Origin: Isochrysis galbana
Lineage: Eukaryota > Haptophyta > Isochrysidales > Isochrysidaceae
NCBI GenBank assembly: GCA_018136815.1
Contig: CM030940.1
Coordinates: 4,615,866 to 4,679,865 of the forward strand
Reading direction: 5' to 3'
DNA: 64,000 nucleotides
Every line of letters starts with the position of its first letter. Within the stretch, counting starts at the first letter, position 1. Both the position numbers and the translations under genes were made by a program. Positions 43,826 through 53,360 of this stretch are shown in pieces. Below the pieces are notes generated by a model. The model did not search any database, was not told where the DNA came from, and saw nothing but the letters and a program-made list of their open reading frames with translations.

Positions 43826-44521
43826 TAGCAGCAAGTAGCAAGGCATTGGTAAAGTGCCAGGAGGATCGGTAGTTCCTTCCCCACGGCAGGGGAGGAGTGG
43901 AGAGGGGGGGCTTGTGCCCCCCCCATGGGTGATCTAAGTATAAACTTAGTTGCACTAAGACGGGTGTAGAACTAACAGCTGCAACGCTTTTATAATTATT
44001 GTTTCACTAGCAGCAAGTAGCAAGGCACTGGTAGAGTATATTAGACCGAGCTATGAGCATGATGGACCAGAAGCACGCTGCAGGCAATATACCTCCTGAA
44101 TTCTTGGCCACTTGAGAGACATGAAGAACGTGAGGGGTACTTGTAACCGCCGGCGGCCACCTAGCGGCGGCCAGCTCACGCGTGTCGCGCACGAACGCCC
44201 ATACCGAGGTACCGAGGAGAGCAGTAAGAACTTGCGGGTAGCATACGAAAGTCGTGTTGCACAACCTTCCAAAGAAGTCCTGGAATGGCCATGGAGAAGG
44301 CCTAGTCGCACTGAAGGTGATCGACCATTGCGCTGTCCGTTGGACGGCTGTACCGCGCACACGAAGGCACGCGGCGGCGTGGCTGAACACGTAGCAACTG
44401 CGGGCGAAAAGCGGCCTCCACCAAGAAAAAGTTGTCTATCAGAAAATCTCAAATGAGAAGTGCCGATGTGAGATGATGCTGAGGCCCCGGCTCGCGTGTG
44501 TTTCCGTCACAGCACGGCAAA

Positions 44522-46513
44522 TTACGACGACCTATTTTGCTCTTCAAGCCATTGCATGTAATTCTCTGAGGCCTTGAAGCCCATGTTGTTGCCAAGCTTC
44601 TTCTTGCGCTCGAGCTTCTGCTTTTGCAGCTTCATCTCGAGGGCTGCCATGTATGTCTTCGTATCCATGGACTCCATACCCTCAACATAGTAGGTGCTGG
44701 CGGGAGAGATATTTTTGCCCACCAGGTCAACGCCTCGCGCTGCTGACGTTGATGCGGAAGGTTTAGGCGCAGCCGGAGGGGCCGCCGCCGGCGACGGGAC
44801 GTTGCCACCCATCATCGAGGCATAGCTCGAGCCGCTCACGACGCCACCCACTTGAGTTGCGGCGAGCGGAGCCGAGGCGGGAGTTGAGGGCGCAGCGCCA
44901 GACGTGCCAGCCACAAGATCCGATGCCTTGGGTGCCGACGAGAGGCTGGGAAGCGGGGAGCCGCGCGAGACAGCCAGCGACGGAGCCGCCGTGCTAGCCA
45001 CTAAGGTTGCGTCACCGGCTGCAGGCGAGCCGACAGCAGGACACCCTGCAGAGGCGGCACTCGTCCGGATCTCCGACTGGACGACAGCGAGCGATCCGAT
45101 CAGCGCATCCAAAAGCTCCTCGCGCTCTGAGATCGCCAGAGCGCCGAGGCCCACCTCGTTGCTATACTTAAGAAGGCTAAGCGCCCGGCCGAGCGCCTCG
45201 GGGGAAGCAGTCGCACTGCTGCTCACGCCGGCAGAGACGGCCGCCGGTGATTGCGGCGCGGCTCGCTCAGAGGATAGCGCCGGTGACGGTGGAGCAACAG
45301 GGTTGACGGGTGCAGCGGGAGTTGGCGGCGGCGGGGCGGCAGAGCTTGAGACTCCGATCGGCACATCGGGGAACAGCGGCGCGACACCAAGCGCCTTCTC
45401 GCAGCGCGCTATATTGCGCACCACCTCGTCCTCTTGCGGAGTCGGCGGGTGCTTCTCGCACACACGTGCAATGAGATCCAGCACTTGCTGAGTAGGCACG
45501 CGCTCCTGCTTCACACACGCCTGAAGATATTGCTCGTACTGGTGGCGCAAGTCGCGCGGGTCCTTGTCTGGCAAGGGAGGTTGATCGTCGCCCGAGGGGG
45601 CGATGCGCCGTCCCGATTCGGCCACTGGCGAGGAGGGCTCATCCGCCGTTCGCGGCGCCGGCGGCGCCGGCGGCGTGGCCGATGGTGGCATCGGCAGGGG
45701 GGCGGCGGGAGTAGTGGCCGCCTTGCCTGACAAAGCGGCATAGCTCGAACCACTTTGCACACCCCCAGAAGACTGGACAGCGGGCGTCGGAGCGGCTACT
45801 GGCTTAGGCAAGGTTGGCGGCGTTGCCGGGGGCAGCGTCGAGCCCATCATCTGAGCATAGTTGCCGCCGCTCACCACACCCCCTGTCATGCTCACCGGCG
45901 CCGGTGGCGGAGACGTGGGCGCCTTTGGTGGCGCGGGTGGCGCCGGGATGGCTGGGGTGGTTGCAGGCGGCGGTACTGGCGGCTTGGCCGCAGCCGCCAT
46001 AATCTTCTCCTGGGCCCTGCGTTGCCTCTCGAGGTAGAGCCTGGCCCGCTCGGCTGACTCCTCCTGGTTTACCACGCTACCGCCAGTCTTCAAGCTCGAG
46101 AGGAACTCGTCCGACGTGTTGCCATCGCCGACGGCGTCGACCTCGTCCCAGTCAGCGCCTGCCTTCATCTCTGCGATCATGGCCTCGACATCGGGCCGAG
46201 GGGGGAGCCCCTTTTCGCGGAGCATTTCAACGTAAGCCTCGGCCTGCCGCAGCGCCTCGCGCGTGTCGGGCGGCGGCGGCGGCGCCGACTTGGTCCACTT
46301 GAGATAGTCGTCGGAATCCCATCCCCCAGCCATCACACCATTGATCATCTGGTTTTGCATCCGCTTGCGGACGGCGTCAATGTTGCGTCCGTCAGAGGTG
46401 AGCTCGGGCTGCTCGTCCATCCGCGCGGCCGCCGACCGCCGGCCGCCGACCGCCGGCCGGCCCATGCTCAGCGCGAGAGGGCCGAGCGCGAGCACGAGCG
46501 ACGCCATCACCAT
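44522..46513 (-). CDS. Pro/Ala-rich protein with a repeated GGVxSGxxYA motif, probably organelle- or secretory-targeted
   Basis: A single exon of 663 codons. ATG codons occur at 46513 and 46507. The second gives MASLVLALGPLALS, a hydrophobic signal-like start followed by an Arg/Ala-rich stretch, as in bipartite plastid leaders. The body is divided by Pro/Ala linkers into conserved islands. The motif GGV-x-SG-x2-YA-x-M/L occurs three times (GGVVSGGNYAQMMG, GGVQSGSSYAALSG, GGVVSGSSYASMMG). A W-D-D/E-Y-x-x-W-like helical segment lies near residues 65-75 and again at the C-terminus (NYMQWLEEQN). Residues about 325-385 and 440-480 look helical. No enzyme family was recognised. A scaffold or linker role is possible but unproven. 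Confidence 0.7.
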   Translation of the reverse strand: MVMASLVLALGPLALSMGRPAVGGRRSAAARMDEQPELTSDGRNIDAVRKRMQNQMINGVMAGGWDSDDYLKWTKSAPPPPPDTREALRQAEAYVEMLREKGLPPRPDVEAMIAEMKAGADWDEVDAVGDGNTSDEFLSSLKTGGSVVNQEESAERARLYLERQRRAQEKIMAAAAKPPVPPPATTPAIPAPPAPPKAPTSPPPAPVSMTGGVVSGGNYAQMMGSTLPPATPPTLPKPVAAPTPAVQSSGGVQSGSSYAALSGKAATTPAAPLPMPPSATPPAPPAPRTADEPSSPVAESGRRIAPSGDDQPPLPDKDPRDLRHQYEQYLQACVKQERVPTQQVLDLIARVCEKHPPTPQEDEVVRNIARCEKALGVAPLFPDVPIGVSSSAAPPPPTPAAPVNPVAPPSPALSSERAAPQSPAAVSAGVSSSATASPEALGRALSLLKYSNEVGLGALAISEREELLDALIGSLAVVQSEIRTSAASAGCPAVGSPAAGDATLVASTAAPSLAVSRGSPLPSLSSAPKASDLVAGTSGAAPSTPASAPLAATQVGGVVSGSSYASMMGGNVPSPAAAPPAAPKPSASTSAARGVDLVGKNISPASTYYVEGMESMDTKTYMAALEMKLQKQKLERKKKLGNNMGFKASENYMQWLEEQNRSS

Positions 46514-47439
46514 CTCTTGCTGGCTCTCTCTCCCTCTCTTGCTCTACTCTCTCTCTCCCTCCCTACCTACCTTCCCCCGTCTCCCCCTCCCCCTCTCCCA
46601 ACTCTCCCAATTTATACCCTCACTCTCTCTCCACTCCCCCTCTCTCCCTCACACTTCCTCTCTTCTCCCCCTTGTCTCCCTCTCTCTCTCCTCCTCCCTC
46701 CTAGGAGTACTCTGCGTGGGGGGCGAGGAGCAGCACACCCCGTCGCTCGCTCGCCCGCGAGAGTCTCTACTTTTACTTACTGCCCACTAGACTCTCTCTA
46801 CTCTAGTCTCTAGTCTCCCCCTTCCCGCTCCTCCGCTGCCCCCCAATCCCTCATTCATACAAGAAAATTCATTCTAATAGAGAGGATCGATTGTCCCCGC
46901 CCCCACAGTCGCCCACCGTCAGAGTTTTTCTTGTTGCGCGAGTATAACCTTAGTGCTGTGGTCCGTAGCCTTCATCGGCAACGGAGCCCCTCCCCCGCGA
47001 TGGGGGTGTGCGCGGTTGGTGCATGGCTCGTCCGGTGGATGTGGATGTGGCTCTAGGGATGCTAGCCAACAAGATGCTCTACAAGCACTACAATTCACAA
47101 TTCTCAACGTGAACGTGAACGAGCCTCAGCCGGCAGCCGGAGATCATAAACCCCAGCCGGAGACCATAAACCATAAACAGCTACATTGTCATTGACAAAG
47201 TTGTATTTCTCAATGCGATTGTTAACCCTAGTATGTGCCAAAAATGGACTTTTGGCTTTTGGGGGGTTGAGGAATCAGCTTCAGCTTCGGGTGCTGTATA
47301 GCACTGATCGGCTAGGCGGACTGTACATAGGCGGGAAAGAACCCCCTAACCCCTAAGACCTAAGAGTCATGACACTAGTGTAGGGAGATTACACTCTTAT
47401 TCTGAGCTGTGAAAATGGCGAAATCGCAAATAACGGGCC
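46514..47439. other. Intergenic: pyrimidine-rich 5' flank, then DNA before the Fanzor relic
   Basis: 46520-46860 is a CT-rich low-complexity leader upstream of the minus-strand gene. 'cagccggagatcataaacc' and close variants occur at about 47134, 47153 and 47441, the last followed by its own inverted repeat (gagatcataaa...tttatgatctc). They may mark an edge of the TnpB-like element. Confidence 0.45.
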
Positions 47440-48052
47440 TCAGCCGGAGATCATAAACCACATTTTATGATCTCGGAACGGGCGCAAAGTGCACAATGGC
47501 ATCGACAATGTCAAGAAGTGGGAAACACCGTCGATTCGCTAATCTGGGTACTAGAAAGCACCAGCTGCAAGACTTCAATCAACTACAGCAAGCCCAGGCC
47601 GACACAACCACCTACAACAGCGCCTTTTTCGCCGCTTCGAGTTGTTCCGCGAGAGTCATCCTGAGCGACTGATGGTCCTCGCCTACGGCAGTTGGGGGAT
47701 GAAGACCGGGCGGATGCCGATTCGCGGCTTACCACCAACGATCGGCGTGGGCTTGTTGCGCAAGCTAGCGCGACGATTTGTTGTCTGCATCACCCCTGAG
47801 CGGAACACGTCACAGACGTGCTCTTCTTGCGGAGGGAAGGCATTCGAGTGCCAAGAGACGGAAGCGCTTCGTCAGCGCAAGATCCGTGGTCTGCGGAGAT
47901 GCACCGAGTGTCGCAAGCACCTCGGGCGCGATCGCAACGCTGCGTGCAACATCGGCCGAGTCTTCGCCGCGAGATATCACGCTGAAACGATAATCTTTCA
48001 GTCGGATCCGCAAGATATAGCCATAGAGGACGCGGATTGTACTTGTGAGTGA
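47440..48052 (+). pseudogene. Fanzor (eukaryotic TnpB/IS605 OrfB-like RNA-guided nuclease), decayed 3' part
   Basis: The C-terminal frame (about 47600-48052) has the TnpB/Fanzor RuvC-zinc-finger block. It reads GLLRKLARRF and TSQTCSSCGG as the first CxxC, then LRRCTECRK as the second CxxC, then LGRDRNAACNIG with the RuvC-III catalytic Asp. The block just upstream, RRFELFRESHPERLMVLAYGSWG, is also typical of Fanzor. The preceding coding sequence (about 47497-47625, ending ...QADTTTYNSAFF) is in a different frame, so a frameshift sits near 47620. Nothing of the WED/REC or RuvC-I region is visible upstream. Intact relatives act as OMEGA-type RNA-guided DNA endonucleases. This copy cannot encode one. 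Confidence 0.78.
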
Positions 48053-48055
48053 ATT

Positions 48056-48096
48056 TAATGGGGGGGCCCGCCCTTCGGAGGGAATACACTCCCCCA
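48056..48096 (+). other. G/C-rich stem-loop immediately 3' of the Fanzor stop
   Basis: Starting 4 bases after the stop, 'tggggggg' can pair with 'ctccccca', enclosing a second hairpin cccttcggaggg. TnpB and Fanzor guide RNAs overlap the 3' end of the nuclease gene and end in structured DNA at the element boundary. This stem-loop is where such an RNA would end. Function is inferred only from position and shape. Confidence 0.35.
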
Positions 48097-48685
48097 ATGT
48101 GACTGAAATCTAGAGTGGAATGCCTGTAGGTGTTTCGTGACGGGTTTTTACAAGGACGGCGAGCTCCATCCCATCGAGCAGCCGCTCTGGCCGATCCTCC
48201 TCTGCCTGCTGGGCGTGCCCGAGTTGGCCGAATGAAGCAGCACGCAACGGGGCGACCGGACGGCCCCGAGCGAGGAGCAGCTGGCGCGCCGCCCAACCCC
48301 GCCGAGCGATTTTCAACGATAGCTCGGCTATTGTGGGTGCAAGCCTGCTCGCGCTCCCATGGAAATAGCATTGTGGTTGAAACTGGGGCTGGTTGCTGTT
48401 TGCAACCCGGTAAAAACGGCCTGTTTCTTGTTTGGCCTAGGCAGAAACACAGTAAATCCGTGTTTCCCAGGTAAAGCAATGACGGTGATTTGCATACTTC
48501 AGGGATAATCGAGGTGTGTTCGCGAGACACCACCTCGCCAATGTCGCCGTATGCGGAATGCTTGCAAGAGCGTTCCTCCCATGCCGCCGGGCGCAGTTGA
48601 ACACAAAGTTCTCAACGGCGATCTGGTTGCTTACCGGCCACCGCTATTATATCCAATGGCTGGCAACATGCTATGCTGAGAAACA
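48097..48685. other. Intergenic; possible short coding fragment, no gene called
   Basis: A plus-strand stretch at about 48145-48235 reads as FYKDGELHPIEQPLWPILLCLLGVPELAE and then stops. It looks protein-like but is isolated. The remainder has no recognised feature. Confidence 0.3.
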
Positions 48686-49921
48686 TTAGTGTAGGAAGCC
48701 CTGTTGCGTGAGGTAGGTGCGGTAGCGTGACCGCAACTCTGGCACGTCGCCGAAAAAGGAGCAGTGGCCGCCGGGCACGCACAGCGAGCGTGCCGCAAGC
48801 AGATCCGGCTTATCTGCGCCGTAACGGGCCAATAATAGGCGCTCGGCGAAGTTCGACGGCATCATCTCGTCGTGCTCTGCATAGAGCACAAAGAGGTCGC
48901 CGCGCATCCGTGACACCTTACCGAGGTTGTCGAGCTTGTCGAGTGGAGCACATGTGTTCGCATGGTGCATGGCGGCAGCTGGTCGGCGGAACGCCATCGC
49001 CACCACCAGCCACGAGGCTAGCCAAACAAGCAAAGGGGACATGTAGAGGAGAGCGCCGCGCGCGCAGCGTGGCGCGCGTGTGATCACGATTTGTTCAAAA
49101 AGCCCGCGACCAACATGAGCAGACACCTCGTGCATGGATGCAAATGTTTGGTCGACAGTCACACGAAGTCCAGCGTGATTGACTCCAAGTGCGCAAGCCG
49201 CCGCCCCCCCGATGGACAGGCCGTGGACGAGGACTCGCTCGAGTGGCACGCGCTTATCGATCAGAAGGTGCTGAAGGGCCGCCTCGGCATCTAGGTACAG
49301 CGACAGCTCCGTTGGACAGAAGTCCCCGTCCTCCGCCACCTCAGCCAGCGGACTACCCTCATTGGTGCCGCTACCGGCCGATACATATATCCCATGTTCC
49401 TCTGCCGGATCCGGATACCCCCAGAACGTGATGCACAGCACGCTGCAACCAAGATTCAAGTAATAGATGACCCAGTCAGTCATGTCGTCGAGCACCATCG
49501 CGTTGGCATGCAAGAGCAACACGACGGGCCCGTCGTACGCAGTCTCACCGGTGTCTGGAAGCGCAACAACCTCCACTCTGCTCTCCGTTCCCCTGCCCAC
49601 ACGGCCAGCATCGAACCACACGCCGTGGACCGTCCTCTCGTCAGCGGTCAACAGGTTGACTTCCGCTGCTCGAAGCCGGTGCAGCAGCAGCCGGCGCTGC
49701 GTTGCGTGCTCCCAGCGGATCTGGCCGGCGAGCGGGAAATAGAGCGCCTGGCGTAGCCGTGGCCAGTCCTGCCGCAGCAACCAGCGCAGCGGCGCAGCCA
49801 CACACGCTAGCTGGCAGCCGGCGCAGCAGAGCAGCGCGCACCACATCTCTCTGTCCGCCGGCTTGCCGGTAGAGGGCGGCAGTATGACATGCTTGCTACT
49901 ACTATTAACTAAAAGCATCAT
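48686..49921 (-). CDS. Alpha/beta-hydrolase (ABHD/BEM46-like serine hydrolase)
   Basis: Single exon, 411 residues from the first ATG. An alternative start is Met26 (49846), which leads straight into a hydrophobic Cys-rich MWCALLCCAGCQLACVAAPLRWL anchor. The nucleophile elbow is GLSIGG with Ser236. The acid is probably in LYAEHDEMMP and the histidine in GGHCSFFGD. An oxyanion-type LLLHANAM precedes the fold core, where the usual HGN is replaced by HAN. A second hydrophobic stretch (ALLYMSPLLVWLASWLVVAM) lies between core elements and may help membrane association. The substrate is unknown. ABHD13/BEM46-type proteins are membrane-linked esterases or depalmitoylases. Confidence 0.8.
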   Translation of the reverse strand: MMLLVNSSSKHVILPPSTGKPADREMWCALLCCAGCQLACVAAPLRWLLRQDWPRLRQALYFPLAGQIRWEHATQRRLLLHRLRAAEVNLLTADERTVHGVWFDAGRVGRGTESRVEVVALPDTGETAYDGPVVLLLHANAMVLDDMTDWVIYYLNLGCSVLCITFWGYPDPAEEHGIYVSAGSGTNEGSPLAEVAEDGDFCPTELSLYLDAEAALQHLLIDKRVPLERVLVHGLSIGGAAACALGVNHAGLRVTVDQTFASMHEVSAHVGRGLFEQIVITRAPRCARGALLYMSPLLVWLASWLVVAMAFRRPAAAMHHANTCAPLDKLDNLGKVSRMRGDLFVLYAEHDEMMPSNFAERLLLARYGADKPDLLAARSLCVPGGHCSFFGDVPELRSRYRTYLTQQGFLH

Positions 49922-50192
49922 TCATTCATGGACAGCCCAATTTCCAGTGGTTAGAGTAAAATCGTACCCTTTGGTCTCCGTTAGGTGTCGCCCTTTTGAC
50001 GGGCAACGCGGTCAAAGCTTTGAACGCTTTGAGCGCGAAATTGGTGTCGCTTTGGCCGCCATCCAAGCCGACAACGACGACAATGACCTCGACCAAACCC
50101 GCCGTGGAACCGATAAAGTCGCGTTCCGTCAAAAGAGGACCAGGTGGTTTTTCAACATATCTGTTTTCTTTTTAGTTATTAACAACAGTGGT

Positions 50193-50551
50193 ACAAAACA
50201 AAGCTAATCACGCTTCCCCCCCCCCCCCCCCGCGCTTTCCTCTCAACACGCAATGACTCTCCCCAGCTATGCGTGTTGAGTTTTCATCTTCTTCGTCTTT
50301 TTCTCACACCCCTCTTCCTCGATGGCGACGATGTCGTTCGGCTGATCTTGGATGGCGAGGTCTGTGATGCGTGAGAAACAAAGCTAATCACGCTTCCCCC
50401 CCCCCCCGCGCGCTTTCCTCTCAACACGCAATGACTCTCCCCAGCTATGCGTGTTGAGTTTTCATCTTCTTCGTCTTTTTCTCACACCCCTCTTCCTCGA
50501 TGGCGACGATGTCGTTCGGCTGATCTTGGATGGCGAGGTCTGTGATGCGTG
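50193..50551. repeat. Tandem duplication of about 185 bp covering the 3' end of the MGQY-type gene
   Basis: 'aaacaaagctaatcacgctt', then a C run, then the last ~35 codons of the adjacent gene up to 'gtgatgcgtgag', occur twice in direct order (about 50196-50373 and 50376-50551). The gene ends in the second (upstream in gene order) copy, so the first copy is a nonfunctional extra 3' end. Confidence 0.8.
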
Positions 50552-51002
50552 AGAGGACGCTCGGTCGGTCCTGCATGTAGAGCTTGCCCGCTGTTCGGCG
50601 CACTTGCGCCATGGGATTCGTTTCAGCGTAGTCGACCGCCATGATGTATTCCATGCAGAGGTAGGCGAGGGCGGCCTGCTCTCCAATGTATCTGGTCTTT
50701 GGGACTGGGATCTTGTCGTACTCGTCGGAGTAGTCGCCGACGAGCATGAGGGTTGCCTTGCACCAACGGCCCATGTATGGCTCGATGAGTGCCCACATCG
50801 ACGGGTAGCGTTCCTTGGCCAGATCCACGCGGAAGTCTCCACATCCACGGCCCATGCCAGAGGCTGTGACGAGCAGCATCGCCAGGATGGCGCCGCCCAT
50901 GCCCTCCTCCATGTGTTCGCAGAACCTGAAGGCTGGGGTGCGGATCTCCTCGTAGGTGCGCTGACCAAGTCGCTTGGCGATGTAGACAAAGTACTGGCCC
51001 AT
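50445..51002 (-). CDS. MGQY-type conserved hypothetical protein
   Basis: The protein has 185 residues from ATG 51002. It begins MGQYFVYIAKRL and continues with FCEHMEEGMGGAILAMLL, GMGRGCGDF, an RW-x-K...LMLVGDYSDEYDK segment and a Lys-rich tail. From memory, proteins that start MGQYF and carry a G-x-G-R-G-G-G-D motif and a 'GDYAD' motif occur in phages, fungi and algae with no known function. The match is by pattern only. No membrane segment. Its 3' end is tandemly duplicated downstream. The frame is open upstream of the ATG but Ser/Pro-rich there, so the ATG start is preferred. Confidence 0.6.
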   Translation of the reverse strand: MGQYFVYIAKRLGQRTYEEIRTPAFRFCEHMEEGMGGAILAMLLVTASGMGRGCGDFRVDLAKERYPSMWALIEPYMGRWCKATLMLVGDYSDEYDKIPVPKTRYIGEQAALAYLCMEYIMAVDYAETNPMAQVRRTAGKLYMQDRPSVLSRITDLAIQDQPNDIVAIEEEGCEKKTKKMKTQHA

Positions 51003-51057
51003 GTCGAAAGGAGCGAGGAGGGTTGTGGAGGAGGAAGAGGAGAGTGAAGCTGAGGGG

Positions 51058-51600
51058 AGGACCAGGAGAAGAGGAGAACGAGGACTGTGCGTCGGACGCT
51101 CCAGGTCTTCTTGTTCCCATCGCGCGGGTTGCGGATGTCGAGGAGCCAGCCGAGTCGATGGAGGAGGTCGAGACCGCCCACGCGCTCGCTCTCGCCGATG
51201 AGAAGGAAGCCGAGGAAGAGGACGAGAAGGCGGAGAAGGCGGAGAATGAGAAGACGGCTGCGTCCGACGCACCAGTCGGAGAAGTCTTCACTCGGTTCGA
51301 AGAGGCCACGCAGCTGGAAGAGGCCACTCAGCTCGAGGAGGAGGAGAAGGGCGAGACCGCCGAGGAGGCCGAGACCGCCGAGGCGCCCGCTCCTGCCAAG
51401 GCGAACGAAAAGGAGGGTGAGGAGAAGACGGAGGAAAAGGAAGAGGAGACGTCCGACGCACCCGCTCAGGAGGGGTTGGAGGTGGCCACGCAGCTGGAGG
51501 AACTGACTCAGCTCGAGGATTCCGCGGAGACCGCAGCCGAGCCGACCTCCGCGGAGGCCGCGATCGAGACCTCCGGTTCGTCAGGTGCACGCCGTGCACG
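51058..51600 (+). pseudogene. Inverted partial copy of an acidic-repeat coding sequence
   Basis: The plus strand from 51058 encodes ENEDCASDAPG..., then ESMEEVETAHALALADEKEA and an EKE-rich run up to SDAPVGEV (about 51290). This is the same protein segment as the minus strand at about 51910-51700. No ATG leads into it (only GTG at 51023), so it lacks a start. After 51290 the plus frame continues with 'EEATQLEE' repeats to about 51600. Confidence 0.45.
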
Positions 51601-52269
51601 CCGTGTGCATGATGAGTGGCAATCCACACTTCCGCCAAGATGCGTGTGCCTCGGGCTCTCCCCCCCCCCCCCCCGCGGAGACGCCGTAGCGCGGAAACTA
51701 ACTTCTACGGCTGGTGCGTCGGACGTCTTCTCCTTCTCCGTCTTCTCCGTCTTCTCCGTCTTCTCGTCCTCCGCTTCATTGTCCTCGGTGAGAGCGAGCG
51801 CGTGGACGGTCTCCACCTCCTCCATCGACTCGGCTCGCTCCTCGACCTCCGCAGCCGGCGCAGTGGGAAGAAGAAAGCCTGGAGCGTCCGACGCACAGTT
51901 CTCGTTCTTCTCTTCTCCTCCCTCCTCCACAGAGTCCTCGTCGGTGGTGGTGGTGGTGGACTCCTCGGTCGGAGAAAGGGTCTCCTCCTCGGCACCAGGA
52001 ACGCGAACAAGCTCCGCCTCCTCCGCCGCGTCCTTGGAGCAGGAGGAGGAACGAGTCGTGCGAGCAGCGCTTCCGCTCGGCGTCCAGTCGACAGGTGGCC
52101 GTGTCGAGGGAGTCGAACGAAGCCAGCGAGCAGGTGCACGAGAGGAGAGGACGGAGGACCGTACGGATGCGCGCCGAGTCGCCACCATCGTGAGGAAGAC
52201 GAGGCCGAGGAGAGAGCTGGAGGGTGAGCGAGGAGGGAGGAGGGAGACAGCCAGTAGGAGCCTTCTCAC
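51508..52269 (-). CDS. Acidic EKE-rich protein with signal-like N-terminus
   Basis: An ATG-started frame of 253 codons. It begins MRRLLLAVSLLPPRSP and SLLGLVFLTM, which may be a targeting leader. The middle (about residues 85-175) is Glu/Thr/Lys-rich with SDAPGF, VEERAESMEEVET and repeated EKTEK units. The C-terminal ~75 residues beyond 'SDAPAVEV' are less convincing and may be out-of-frame or intron. No family. The inverted partial copy on the plus strand immediately next to it could allow hairpin formation. Confidence 0.4.
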   Translation of the reverse strand: MRRLLLAVSLLPPRSPSSSLLGLVFLTMVATRRASVRSSVLSSRAPARWLRSTPSTRPPVDWTPSGSAARTTRSSSCSKDAAEEAELVRVPGAEEETLSPTEESTTTTTDEDSVEEGGEEKNENCASDAPGFLLPTAPAAEVEERAESMEEVETVHALALTEDNEAEDEKTEKTEKTEKEKTSDAPAVEVSFRATASPRGGGGESPRHTHLGGSVDCHSSCTRRARRAPDEPEVSIAASAEVGSAAVSAESSS

Positions 52270-52285
52270 TCTGGTAGGCCGATGA

Positions 52286-53360
52286 GAGGGGGGAACCCCT
52301 CCGGGGAGCGGGAGAGAGAGAGAGAGATATCCGAAGACCAGACCAGAGATATCCGAAGACCATCGAGAGCAAAGCCGCCCTCTTCTCGCTGTCCGACTGC
52401 CTTAAACAAGAAGTGTGCTGGAATTGCCGCGGCTTAGGGCACCGTCGAGAACAATGCCCGTCGTCAAAAGGGGTCCGTCCAATAGCCGCCGCCATATCCG
52501 CACTCAGTGAGTCCCTAGACAGGATGCAAGCACGACGCAGCGGAAAGGGGACCGGACCCGGCAAAGGCCACGGCAAGGGTCAACGCCATCGACGACCGGA
52601 AGGCCGGGGAGGGGCCTCTACATCTATCTCTCACCCAATTGCCGCGCTTCAAACAAACCGAGGACGACTACTACTTCGACGAAGACGGAGCGGCATTTTG
52701 GACTGACGGCACTCCCATCAACCAAACTGACGACCGCCGCGACGTGCCCGACGATCCCCACAACCCCGACAACGAAGCTCACCTAGCTCAAGACGATAAT
52801 TGGCCCCCACTAAACAACGGCGATGATGTCTATGATGCGTTTATGAGCAACCCCGGCCACAACTACGAACAATCGCCGCCAGTATGGATCAACGACTCCG
52901 AGGCAACTCGACACATGGTGAACGACCCGAACTTATGTTTCGATATACGCCCACCACAAGCCACAAGGCGAGCGTATCCGAGTTGCAAACAACAAACTTC
53001 TAAAAGTAACCGGAGTCGGTTCCGCTCACATACATACCCGTCGGCGCCAATCAATTCATACGCCTCTCAAACGTATTGATTGCACCCGAGTTAGCGTCTA
53101 ATCTCTTTATTTAGTGCACGCTACGCCGATGAACATGACAACATTAAGACGGTCCTCAATACGCCCACCGGCGAAAACGAGATACGTTTTTGATTCTCCC
53201 GATGGACACCATGTTCCTCTCGACCGCAGCGGAAAACACAACACCATTCGGGCCCTTGCCGTTCGACAAGTACAAGAACCGTTGGACACGGAACACAACA
53301 TTCTCCACGCGCGATTCGGTCACGCGCATGCCTCTCGAAAGAGGGTGCAACTTGAGGTTC
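52286..53360 (+). mobile_element. Degenerate Ty1/Copia-type retrotransposon fragment
   Basis: In order, in different frames: a CCHC zinc knuckle CWNCRGLGHRREQC near 52415; an acidic linker; a protease-like WINDSEATRHMVND at about 52885, where the Copia D-S-G active-site motif reads D-S-E; and a GAG_pre-integrase-like ILHARFGHAHASRKRV at about 53310. Frameshifts separate the blocks and coding ends at about 53360. No integrase core, reverse transcriptase or LTR is seen. 'agatatccgaagacca' is directly repeated at about 52326 and 52346. Confidence 0.65.

Noticed and set aside
44007..44456. Opposing frames of about 115-133 codons, one with a C-x4-C...H zinc-finger-like stretch
   Set aside because: Neither strand has a convincing composition, start or partner exon. 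A single Cys/His pattern is too weak.
47790..48533. Minus-strand 247-codon frame overlapping the Fanzor relic
   Set aside because: Antisense of the zinc-finger block and unrelated flank; no conserved motif.
51023..52285. Continuous 420-codon plus-strand frame
   Set aside because: No ATG start, and its second half is the antisense of the better-supported minus frame (Ser/Val/Phe-rich shadow). Only the 51058-51600 part has protein-like content, as an inverted partial copy.
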